From Flavobacteriaceae bacterium (GTDB lineage Bacteria; Bacteroidota; Bacteroidia; Flavobacteriales; Flavobacteriaceae), in assembly GCA_947443815.1 (NCBI GenBank), contig CANEXR010000040.1, forward strand, positions 1 to 14,466: a DNA stretch of 14,466 bases, given 5' to 3'. Below the pieces are notes generated by a model, which saw nothing but the letters and a program-made list of their open reading frames with translations, had not been told where the DNA came from and searched no databases. How positions within the stretch are numbered: position 1 is the stretch's first letter; every line of letters starts with the position of its first letter. Both the position numbers and the translations under genes were made by a program. This document shows, piece by piece, positions 6,656-13,056 of the stretch.

Positions 6656-7474
6656 ATGAGCTTCACCAAAACCACCGAACAATCCTCAAAATACGAGCAT
6701 TTAGAAAAAATGTCCGTTCAAGAATTGCTTTCCAATATCAATCAGGAAGACAAAACAGTTCCTTTTGCCGTAGAAAAAGCCTTGCCAGAAATAGCATCTC
6801 TAATCGATGTTGTTGTTCAAAACATGAAACTCGGCGGTCGATTATTTTACATTGGCGCAGGAACTTCAGGCCGTTTGGGCGTAGTTGATGCCTCAGAATG
6901 TCCTCCTACTTTTGGTGTCCCATTCGACTTGGTAAACGGAATCATTGCTGGTGGCGATAAAGCCATTCGCAGAGCTGTTGAAAATGCCGAAGACAATGCC
7001 AATCAAGCCTGGACAGATTTACAAGAACACAACATTAGCAAAAATGATATCGTAATAGGAATTGCCGCTTCAGGAACTACACCCTACGTAATTGGCGGCT
7101 TAAAAGCCTGCAACGAAAATAATATCATTACAGGAAGTATTTCTTGCAATGCTGGAAGCCCACTTTCGCAAACCGCAAAATTTCCTATTGATGTTGTAGT
7201 AGGACCCGAATTTGTAACCGGAAGCTCAAGGATGAAAGCTGGAACAGCACAAAAATTAGTGCTCAATATGATTTCGACCGCCACAATGATTCAATTAGGA
7301 AAAGTAAAAGGCAACAAAATGGTCGATATGCAATTGAGTAATAGCAAACTGGTAGACCGTGGTGTGAAAATGATTATGGGAGAAATACCAGTTTCGTACG
7401 AGGACGCTTCTAAATTATTAACCAATTATGGTAGTGTGAGAAAAGCGGTAGATTATTATAACAATAAACTATAA
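6656..7474 (+). CDS. murQ: N-acetylmuramic acid 6-phosphate etherase MurQ
   Basis: MurQ splits MurNAc-6-phosphate into GlcNAc-6-phosphate and D-lactate in cytoplasmic peptidoglycan recycling. The 272-residue protein carries a SIS (sugar isomerase) fold with LFYIGAGTSGRLGVVDASECPPTFG starting at 63; only the ends of that block are catalytic. E81 in DASEC matches the general acid/base E83 of E. coli MurQ and E112 in ENAED matches E114. Also present are IGIAASGTTPYV (134-145), GSSRMKAGTAQKLVLNM (189-205) and QLSNSKLVDRG near the end. E. coli MurQ is 298 residues; the short C-terminus fits this phylum. An in-frame TTG at 6638 would add six residues but lies next to an inverted repeat; the ATG at 6656 is preceded by an A-rich leader and gives the usual MSFTKTTEQSSKY start. 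No murP, amgK or other recycling gene is adjacent. It heads a co-directional cluster reaching 10370. Confidence 0.95.
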   Translation: MSFTKTTEQSSKYEHLEKMSVQELLSNINQEDKTVPFAVEKALPEIASLIDVVVQNMKLGGRLFYIGAGTSGRLGVVDASECPPTFGVPFDLVNGIIAGGDKAIRRAVENAEDNANQAWTDLQEHNISKNDIVIGIAASGTTPYVIGGLKACNENNIITGSISCNAGSPLSQTAKFPIDVVVGPEFVTGSSRMKAGTAQKLVLNMISTATMIQLGKVKGNKMVDMQLSNSKLVDRGVKMIMGEIPVSYEDASKLLTNYGSVRKAVDYYNNKL

Positions 7475-7518
7475 CCAGCCCATTACACCCTTTTAAAATA
7501 AAAAATCAAACTAGAAAA

Positions 7519-7740
7519 ATGGGAACGAACAAAGAGTTATTAGCCAAAGGTATTAAATATTTAGCAGGAGCCTTACCCCTACTTTTTATTGGACCAGTAG
7601 TGATACATAATGCCTTTATGAACAAACAAAATGTATGGCATTATCTCGTTTTAGCAGTCGGAATTGTCTTTTGCCTTGGCGCAATGTTCCTGCTCTATTT
7701 TGGTTTAAAAACAATCATGAAAAGCTTATTTAACGACTAA
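7519..7740 (+). CDS. DUF6095-type small membrane protein
   Basis: This 73-residue protein has two transmembrane helices, about 12-30 (YLAGALPLLFIGPVVIHNAF) and 40-64 (LVLAVGIVFCLGAMFLLYFGLKTI), with short charged ends. The block KGIKYLAGALPLLFIGP is one I associate with the DUF6095 family of Flavobacteriia; its function is unknown. It starts 44 nt after murQ, and its stop codon overlaps the ATG of the next gene (TAATG), so it is very likely in one transcript with the pentapeptide-repeat gene and probably murQ. The family label is from memory and moderately sure; two-helix membrane topology is evident. Confidence 0.8.
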   Translation: MGTNKELLAKGIKYLAGALPLLFIGPVVIHNAFMNKQNVWHYLVLAVGIVFCLGAMFLLYFGLKTIMKSLFND

Positions 7741-8312
7741 TGGATAGTTTAATTCACGTACAAAAAACATTTGAAAAAGTCAGTTATACCGGCAAAAAAA
7801 TCAATAATCGAGAATTTGAAGATTGTATTTTCAAGAATTGTGATTTCTCCAATAGTAATTTTTCAAATAATAGCTTTATGGATTGCGAATTCATTGATTG
7901 CAATCTATCGATGATGGATATAGCAGGAACTAGTTTAAAAACGGTTGGTTTTAAAAATTGTAAATTATTAGGACTCCCTTTTCATACTTGCGCTGATTTT
8001 ATGTTTAGTGTTTATTTTCAAGATTGTATTTTGGATTACGCCTCTTTTGCCAACAAAAAAATGCCAAAAACCAAATTCAATACTTGTTCCTTGAAAGAAA
8101 TCTCTTTTATTGGTACCAATTTAACCCAAGCTATTTTTGAAAATTGCAATCTAGACCAAGCTATTTTTAATGATACACAACTTGCAGGAGTTGACTTTAC
8201 AACAGCTTACAATTATAAAATAGATCCCGAATTCAATCCAATGAAAAAAGCCAAATTTTCTACACAAGGAATTGCTGGGCTTTTGGATAAATATGATATT
8301 AAAATCCAATAA
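7740..8312 (+). CDS. Pentapeptide-repeat protein, Qnr/MfpA-like architecture
   Basis: This 190-residue protein is built almost wholly of pentapeptide repeats. The central hydrophobic position recurs every five residues from F11 through F81 (F11, Y16, I21, F26, F31, ... L76, F81). After a 12-residue gap it recurs every five again from F93 to F153. This predicts a right-handed quadrilateral beta-helix of about seven coils with one projecting loop at 82-92. Cysteine or serine often stands two before the central residue (C29, C34, C49, C54, C74). The C-terminal tail (IDPEF...GLLDKYDI) looks like the dimerising helix seen in Qnr and MfpA, the DNA-mimic gyrase-protecting proteins. A role at gyrase is only inferred; many such proteins have no known target. 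It overlaps the previous gene by 1 nt and is 2 nt from the next, so it belongs to an operon. Confidence 0.9.
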   Translation: MDSLIHVQKTFEKVSYTGKKINNREFEDCIFKNCDFSNSNFSNNSFMDCEFIDCNLSMMDIAGTSLKTVGFKNCKLLGLPFHTCADFMFSVYFQDCILDYASFANKKMPKTKFNTCSLKEISFIGTNLTQAIFENCNLDQAIFNDTQLAGVDFTTAYNYKIDPEFNPMKKAKFSTQGIAGLLDKYDIKIQ

Positions 8313-8314
8313 GT

Positions 8315-8890
8315 ATGGAAACCAATAAATTGTATTTAGACAGTGTGAAAAAACAATTTTTGTATTACAAAACCCTTGGTGAAAAAGCCATCTCACAACT
8401 GGAACCGGAACAACTTTTTGTGTCTTTGAATCAAGATACCAATAGTATTGCCACGATAGTCAAACATTTGTCTGGGAATATGGTTTCGCGTTGGACTGAT
8501 TTTCTAACTACTGATGGAGAAAAAGAATGGCGCAATCGAGATGGAGAGTTTGAAAATGATGTACAATCAAAAGAGGCTCTTTTAGCACTTTGGAATAAAG
8601 GCTGGCACTGTTTTTTTGAAGCAATTGACACTTTAAAACCAGAACAACTAACCACAATTATTTATATCCGAAATGAAGGGCATACCGTTATTGAAGCTAT
8701 AAACAGACAATTAGCGCATTATCCCTATCATGTTGGACAAATTGTATTTTATGCCAAACAACTAAAAAATAAGGATTGGGAAAGTCTATCAATCCCAAAA
8801 AACAAATCAAAAAGTTACAATGACAATAAATTTGCCCAAGAAAAAAGCATTAAAAATTTCACCGAAGAAGAATTAAGAAGATTGAAATGA
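8315..8890 (+). CDS. DUF1572 (DinB-superfamily) protein
   Basis: This 191-residue cytoplasmic protein is expected to form a four-helix bundle of the DinB/YfiT superfamily, with a metal site of three histidines. The candidates are H51 in IVKHLSGNM and H135 and H139 in RQLAHYPYHVGQIVFYAK. The segment SGNMVSRWTDFLTTDGEKEW is a characteristic DUF1572 block. Superfamily members include bacillithiol- and mycothiol-dependent transferases, but this subfamily has no established reaction. The basic C-terminus (PKNKSKSYND..., NFTEEELRRLK) lies beyond the domain. It starts 2 nt after the pentapeptide-repeat gene and ends the tightly packed part of the cluster; a 75-nt AT-rich gap follows. Confidence 0.88.
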   Translation: METNKLYLDSVKKQFLYYKTLGEKAISQLEPEQLFVSLNQDTNSIATIVKHLSGNMVSRWTDFLTTDGEKEWRNRDGEFENDVQSKEALLALWNKGWHCFFEAIDTLKPEQLTTIIYIRNEGHTVIEAINRQLAHYPYHVGQIVFYAKQLKNKDWESLSIPKNKSKSYNDNKFAQEKSIKNFTEEELRRLK

Positions 8891-8965
8891 TTACTATTTT
8901 CCTATATTCATTTTTCAATTAAATTAAAAAATAAAGCATTACACAAAAACAGTTAAAAAAATAAA

Positions 8966-9343
8966 ATGAAAAAAATACTCGCTATTCCCTTGCTGATTTT
9001 AATTGTATCCTGTTATAATCCAGAAACCAACTGTAAAGATTTCAAAACGGGTAAATTCAAATTTGAATATGTTGTGGACGGTATTAAAAAAACAACCTTT
9101 TTTGAACGTAATGATAGTTTGGAAATAGAAACGTATGACGGTAAAATTGACACCGCTTCTATAAGATGGATTAATGATTGTGAATATATTTTACAAAAAA
9201 CACATCCAAAAAACAGAAAAGAAAAGAAGCCAATCGGTATGAAAATTTTGACAACCTCAAAAAATTCCTATACCTTTGAATTTGGGATGGTCGGTGAAGA
9301 TGCGAAACAAAGAGGAACTGTGATAAAAATTTCAAATAATTAG
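8966..9343 (+). CDS. Small conserved lipoprotein, unknown function
   Basis: This 125-residue exported protein starts MKKILAIPLLILIVSC, a clear type II signal peptide with the lipid-acceptor Cys16. The mature part has two more cysteines (C23 in ETNCKDF and C62 in WINDCEYIL) that could pair, and conserved-looking blocks FKTGKFKFEY, RNDSLEIET and MKILTTS. The pattern suggests a small beta-sheet domain. From memory, database entries of this family in Flavobacterium are sometimes named 'DNA topoisomerase IV'; nothing in this sequence supports that, and a lipoprotein cannot be a topoisomerase subunit. It follows DUF1572 by 75 nt and precedes the TerC gene by 21 nt, so it is likely cotranscribed with TerC. 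Confidence 0.82.
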   Translation: MKKILAIPLLILIVSCYNPETNCKDFKTGKFKFEYVVDGIKKTTFFERNDSLEIETYDGKIDTASIRWINDCEYILQKTHPKNRKEKKPIGMKILTTSKNSYTFEFGMVGEDAKQRGTVIKISNN

Positions 9344-9364
9344 TCATTTATAATCAAATAAAAC

Positions 9365-10135
9365 ATGGAAGTCTTTTTAAATCCGGATGCTTGGATTGCC
9401 TTATTAACGTTGACTTTTCTAGAAATTGTATTGGGAATTGACAATATTATTTTCATATCGATTGCTACAGGAAAATTACCTGTTGAAAGTCGCAAAAAAG
9501 CTACAAAAATAGGAATGTTCCTTGCGATGTTCATGAGAATTGGGCTTTTGTTTGGTATCAATTTATTGATTCAAATGAAAAAACCATTGTTTACAATTGA
9601 CTTAAGTTGGTTATCAGCAGGAGTTACTGGACAGAGTGTTATTTTATTGCTTGGTGGTTTATTCTTGATTTACAAAAGCACGAATGAAATTCGGGAGAAA
9701 GTAGACGAAAAAGGTCATGAAGAAAAAGAATTAGGAAAAGCAGCTGCAAAATCGTTTCAGAGTGTTATTCTTCAAATCATAATGATAGACTTAGTGTTCT
9801 CTTTCGACAGTATTTTAACAGCTGTAGGAATGACTAATGGGGTTGAAGGCGCCTTGTATATTATGATTACCGCAGTGATTATATCGGTATTGATTATGAT
9901 GCAATTTGCTGTACCCGTTGGAAATTTTGTTAATAAACATCCTTCCATTCAAATATTAGGTTTATCCTTCTTGATTCTGATTGGTTTTATGCTACTTACC
10001 GAAAGTGCTCATTTATCAGAAGCACTAATTTTTGGAAGTCATGTGACGCCAGTACCAAAAGGCTACCTTTATTTCGCAATTTCTTTTTCCCTTTTTGTTG
10101 AGCTCTTAAATATGAAAATGAAAAAAACAAAATAA
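9365..10135 (+). CDS. TerC-family integral membrane protein
   Basis: This 256-residue inner-membrane protein has about seven hydrophobic segments. It carries the two hallmark acidic motifs of the TerC family: LEIVLGIDNIIF (19-30, with E20 and D26) and MIDLVFSFDSILTAVG (140-155, with D142 and D148). A soluble charged loop (106-128, KVDEKGHEEKELGK) lies between the two repeat halves. TerC homologues such as E. coli Alx and Bacillus YceF/YkoY export Mn2+ or load it onto exported proteins, so metal export is the most likely role; tellurite resistance is the historical name. No ter operon partners and no room for a yybP-ykoY manganese riboswitch (only 21 nt to the upstream gene) are seen, unlike many TerC genes in other phyla. 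It is followed after 4 nt by the NrtS-like gene. Confidence 0.93.
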   Translation: MEVFLNPDAWIALLTLTFLEIVLGIDNIIFISIATGKLPVESRKKATKIGMFLAMFMRIGLLFGINLLIQMKKPLFTIDLSWLSAGVTGQSVILLLGGLFLIYKSTNEIREKVDEKGHEEKELGKAAAKSFQSVILQIIMIDLVFSFDSILTAVGMTNGVEGALYIMITAVIISVLIMMQFAVPVGNFVNKHPSIQILGLSFLILIGFMLLTESAHLSEALIFGSHVTPVPKGYLYFAISFSLFVELLNMKMKKTK

Positions 10136-10139
10136 AAAA

Positions 10140-10370
10140 ATGCAGGCTAAAAATATAAAAAACGCACTTATAATAGCACTAGTAGTTGGAAGTTTATTAA
10201 ACACAATCAACAGCTACGATGTAATATGGGAAGGTAATTTTACTGTCAGAAATTCAATTAAAATTATTTTGACATACATCACTCCCTTTTGTGTATCCTT
10301 ATATTCATCGACATTAGCTTCAAAATCATTCGAAGAAACCTCAAAAAAAAGTACCGTTACCGAAAAGTAA
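10140..10370 (+). CDS. nrtS: NrtS-like small membrane protein (possible nitrate/nitrite transporter)
   Basis: This 76-residue protein has two hydrophobic segments, about 8-22 (NALIIALVVGSLLNT) and 39-58 (IKIILTYITPFCVSLYSS), and a polar C-terminus. The blocks ALVVGSLLNTINSYD and KIILTYITPFCVSLYSS match what I remember of the NrtS family, small two-helix proteins described as nitrate/nitrite transporters in marine cyanobacteria. Transport activity in this organism is an inference, and no nitrate or nitrite reductase gene is in the window. It begins 4 nt after the TerC stop, so it should be cotranscribed and perhaps translationally coupled. Its stop codon lies in the loop region of the terminator that ends the cluster. 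Confidence 0.7.
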   Translation: MQAKNIKNALIIALVVGSLLNTINSYDVIWEGNFTVRNSIKIILTYITPFCVSLYSSTLASKSFEETSKKSTVTEK

Positions 10371-10385
10371 TTGTACTTTTTTTTT
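10343..10385 (+). terminator. Rho-independent terminator of the murQ-to-nrtS cluster
   Basis: Eight As plus GTAC (10343-10354) pair with GTAC plus Ts (10373-10384). An inner stem GTTAC/GTAAT (10356-10360, 10367-10371, with one G-U pair) closes the loop. The run of Ts continues to 10385. The nrtS stop codon TAA (10368-10370) is inside the inner arm. The two arms have an unpaired base on each side at the join. Confidence 0.75.
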
Positions 10386-10408
10386 ACAAATAGAATCCGA
10401 ATCCAATA

Positions 10409-12334
10409 ATGATTATGAAAAATACTATTTCTCATAGAGTAGCCGATTTTCTGAAAAATTTTCCACCATTTACTTTTTTACAACAAAAAGATATTGAAAT
10501 TCTTTCTGAACAAATATCAATCATTTATAAAGAAAAAGACAGCATCGTATTTGCCGAAAACGAAGAAACACACGCCTCTTTTTACGTAGTCCATAAAGGG
10601 GCTGTAGCACTAAGACAAAGCCCTGATAAAGATATTTTGGACATGTGTGACGAAGGAGATATTTTTGGATTGAGACCCCTTATTGCCAATGAAAATTACA
10701 AAATGGAGGCCATTACTTATGAGGAAAGCATTCTTTACGCCATTCCTATTGCTATTTTCAAACCCTATGCCCAAGAAAACAGAGCTGTTGGAAATTTTTT
10801 AATAGAAAGTTTTGCTTCAAATACCTTAAATCCATATTCCAAAAGCCATCACGGAAAATTATACGGAGAAGCATCAACAACCGAAGAATTAGAAACAGAT
10901 AAAAAAGTTCTGGACTTTCAGCCTATAAAGTATTCTAAAAAAATAGTTACTTGTTCTTCCGAAACTACAGCAAAATCCATTGCTGAAATCATGACTAAAA
11001 AAAATGTAGGAGCCATTCTAGTTCTGGAAAATTTACTCCCTATTGGTATTATTACTGATAAAGATTTGAGAAATAAAATTGTAACAGGTGCACATCCAAT
11101 TACGTCAATTGCATCGGAAATCATGACATCGCCTGTTATCACATATCCCAAAAAAATGACCGTTGCTCAAGCCCAGATGGCCATGATGAAGAGTAACATC
11201 AGCCATATATGCCTCACAAAAGATGGTACCCCAAATTCAAAAGCAGTCGGAATTCTGTCTAAACATGACGTAATGGTTTCACTTGGAAACAATCCCGCAG
11301 TATTGATTAAAGCCATAAAAAGAGCTAAAAAACCCAAAAATATAAAACCAATACGAAACAGCATCATGCAACTGTTACAGGGATATTTAGATCAAAATAT
11401 CCCAATGACATTGACATCCAAAATAATAACTGAGTTAAACGATGCTTGTATTAAGCAAGTTATTGCCATTTCATTAACCAAAATGAAAACTCCACCACCC
11501 GTAAAATTTGCTTGGCTGGCATTGGGAAGTCAAGGAAGAAGCGAACAATTATTACATACCGACCAAGATAACGCATTAGTCTATGAAGATGTTCCTGAAG
11601 CAATAGCAACAGCAACCAAAAAATATTTTTTGGAATTAGCTACTTATGTCAACAAAGGACTTTTTGATATTGGCTATGATTATTGCCCCGCAGAAATGAT
11701 GGCTTCTAATCCAAAATGGTGTTTGAGTCTTAGCGAATGGCAAAATTTGGTGTACCATTGGATTACCAATCCTGGAAAAAACGAAGTTCTATTGTCTTTT
11801 ATCTTTTTTGATTATAGTTTATCCTATGGCAATCGAGAACTCGTAAACAAACTGTCTGATTTTATTTTTGAAAACATAAAAGCCAATCCTGTATTTTACA
11901 TTCATTTGGTTAGTGGCGCACTACAAAGCCCTTCTCCTACTGGTTTTTTCAGGCAACTTTTAGTAGAACAAAACGGAGTACATAAAGATTTTTTTGATAT
12001 CAAAAGAAGGGCGTTAATGCCACTAACTGATGCTGCAAGAGTGCTCATTCTTTCTCATTCTGTAAAATCAATTAGCAATACACCAGAACGTTTCGAAAAA
12101 TTAGCTGAATTAGAGCCACATAACAAAGAATTATATTTAGCCTGTTCCTATTCCTACAAAGCATTATTGAAATTCCGAACTAAACAAGGGCTTTTACACA
12201 ATGATTCTGGTCAATATATTGCTTTAGAAACCCTTTCTAAATTAGAAAAAATAAAGCTAAAACGAACTTTCAAAACTATCAAAGAACTTCAAGAGCTGAT
12301 TACTATCCGATTTAATGCTTCAAATATATTATAA
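10409..12334 (+). CDS. cNMP-binding/CBS/DUF294 putative nucleotidyltransferase signalling protein
   Basis: This is a 641-residue cytoplasmic protein with four regions. First is a cyclic-nucleotide-binding-like beta-roll (about 18-135). Second is a pair of CBS domains (about 176-228 and 236-292, with the typical IGIITDKDLR and VGILSKHDVM). Third is a DUF294 nucleotidyltransferase-like domain (about 325-460) with GSQGRSEQLLHTDQDNALV, matching the GS-x10-D-x-D metal motif (G373, S374, D385, D387), and later GYDYCPAEMMASNPKW. Last is a helical DUF294_C domain (about 480-635). The fold relates to GlnD-type enzymes, but no reaction is proven to my knowledge. The cNMP pocket looks degenerate: the usual FGE...R is FGL with no matching arginine (DIFGLRPLIANENYKMEA). 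CBS domains suggest adenylate or charge sensing. A second ATG at 10415 is an alternative start. It overlaps the next gene, an exonuclease, by 1 nt (TAATG). Confidence 0.92.
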   Translation: MIMKNTISHRVADFLKNFPPFTFLQQKDIEILSEQISIIYKEKDSIVFAENEETHASFYVVHKGAVALRQSPDKDILDMCDEGDIFGLRPLIANENYKMEAITYEESILYAIPIAIFKPYAQENRAVGNFLIESFASNTLNPYSKSHHGKLYGEASTTEELETDKKVLDFQPIKYSKKIVTCSSETTAKSIAEIMTKKNVGAILVLENLLPIGIITDKDLRNKIVTGAHPITSIASEIMTSPVITYPKKMTVAQAQMAMMKSNISHICLTKDGTPNSKAVGILSKHDVMVSLGNNPAVLIKAIKRAKKPKNIKPIRNSIMQLLQGYLDQNIPMTLTSKIITELNDACIKQVIAISLTKMKTPPPVKFAWLALGSQGRSEQLLHTDQDNALVYEDVPEAIATATKKYFLELATYVNKGLFDIGYDYCPAEMMASNPKWCLSLSEWQNLVYHWITNPGKNEVLLSFIFFDYSLSYGNRELVNKLSDFIFENIKANPVFYIHLVSGALQSPSPTGFFRQLLVEQNGVHKDFFDIKRRALMPLTDAARVLILSHSVKSISNTPERFEKLAELEPHNKELYLACSYSYKALLKFRTKQGLLHNDSGQYIALETLSKLEKIKLKRTFKTIKELQELITIRFNASNIL

Positions 12335-12993
12335 TGAAGGACTTTATAAAAAAAGGTAAAACGTTTTTATATACCCTTTGGAAACCTACCGAAAAATGGT
12401 CCGACGAAGCACTTTCTGGTACAATTGAATCAACACGCTTTGTGGTATTGGACACCGAAACAACTGGTTTTGATTATTCAAAAGACCGAATTCTTTGTAT
12501 AGGTGCTATCGTATTACAAAATAATAGTATTGCAATTCCTGACAGTTTTGAAGTTTTTATTCAACAAGAACATTACAATGGAACAAGTGCCAAAATTCAT
12601 GGAATTTTAAAGGATTGTGTCATTGATCGTCCTAATGAATTAGAAGCTTTACAGATGTTTTTAGCCTTTTTAGGAGACGCCATCATTATTGCACATCATA
12701 CAATATTTGACCTTACAATGATTAATAAAGCGCTCGAAAGAAATGGTTTGCCATTGCTAAAAAACAAAACTTTAGACACAGCTTCCTTGTATAAAAAGAC
12801 AATATTGATTTCTAATTTAATTGAACGAAAAGACACCTATACTTTGGATGAATTAGCGGATAAATTTGACATTTCAAAAAAAGACAGGCATACCGCTTTA
12901 GGTGATGCGTATATCACTGCAATTGCTTTCTTGAAAATTATAAGCAAATTAAAAGCCGAAAAAGCAATTACCTTAAAGCAATTATTCAAATAA
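12334..12993 (+). CDS. DEDDh 3'-5' exonuclease (DnaQ/PolC-epsilon-like)
   Basis: This 219-residue protein carries the complete exonuclease signature. ExoI is VVLDTETTG with D40 and E42, ExoII is AHHTIFDLTMI with D126, and ExoIII is DRHTALGDA with H186 and D191. It should remove nucleotides from DNA or RNA 3' ends, or cleave small nucleotide phosphodiesters, with two metal ions. The N-terminal 33 residues (basic and aromatic, FIKKGKTFLYTLWKPTEKW) are an extension typical of the versions paired with DUF294 proteins. The protein is too short to be a polymerase and lacks a UvrC-like or BRCT extension. It is not the replicative epsilon by context: it is coupled to the DUF294 gene by a TAATG overlap, so the two are made together and probably share a pathway. 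Substrate is unknown. Confidence 0.92.
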   Translation: MKDFIKKGKTFLYTLWKPTEKWSDEALSGTIESTRFVVLDTETTGFDYSKDRILCIGAIVLQNNSIAIPDSFEVFIQQEHYNGTSAKIHGILKDCVIDRPNELEALQMFLAFLGDAIIIAHHTIFDLTMINKALERNGLPLLKNKTLDTASLYKKTILISNLIERKDTYTLDELADKFDISKKDRHTALGDAYITAIAFLKIISKLKAEKAITLKQLFK

Positions 12994-13030
12994 AATTTCA
13001 CTATTTCAGTGTGTAAATTCGTGAAAATTT
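12992..13030. terminator. Weak candidate terminator between convergent exonuclease and parC genes
   Basis: AAAATTTCAC (12992-13001) and GTGAAAATTT (13021-13030) can pair over about nine positions with one bulge and a long loop. An alternative inner stem CACT/AGTG competes. On the minus strand a short T-rich run follows. The position between convergent stops fits, but the fold is weak. Confidence 0.3.
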
Positions 13031-13056
13031 ATTCAAAAAAATAGGCTTTCAAAGCT

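Noticed and set aside
6631..6888. An 85-codon open frame overlapping the start of murQ on the same strand.
   Set aside because: It is an out-of-frame shadow of murQ with low-quality, Arg/Ser-rich composition and no recognisable motif.
8891..8965. A possible promoter or small gene in the 75-nt gap before the lipoprotein.
   Set aside because: The gap is plain A/T-rich sequence with no TAnnTTTG element, hairpin or open frame.
13041..13056. A GCTTT/AAAGC inverted repeat followed by a T-run on the minus strand after parC.
   Set aside because: The arms leave a loop of only one to three bases, so a stable hairpin is unlikely.
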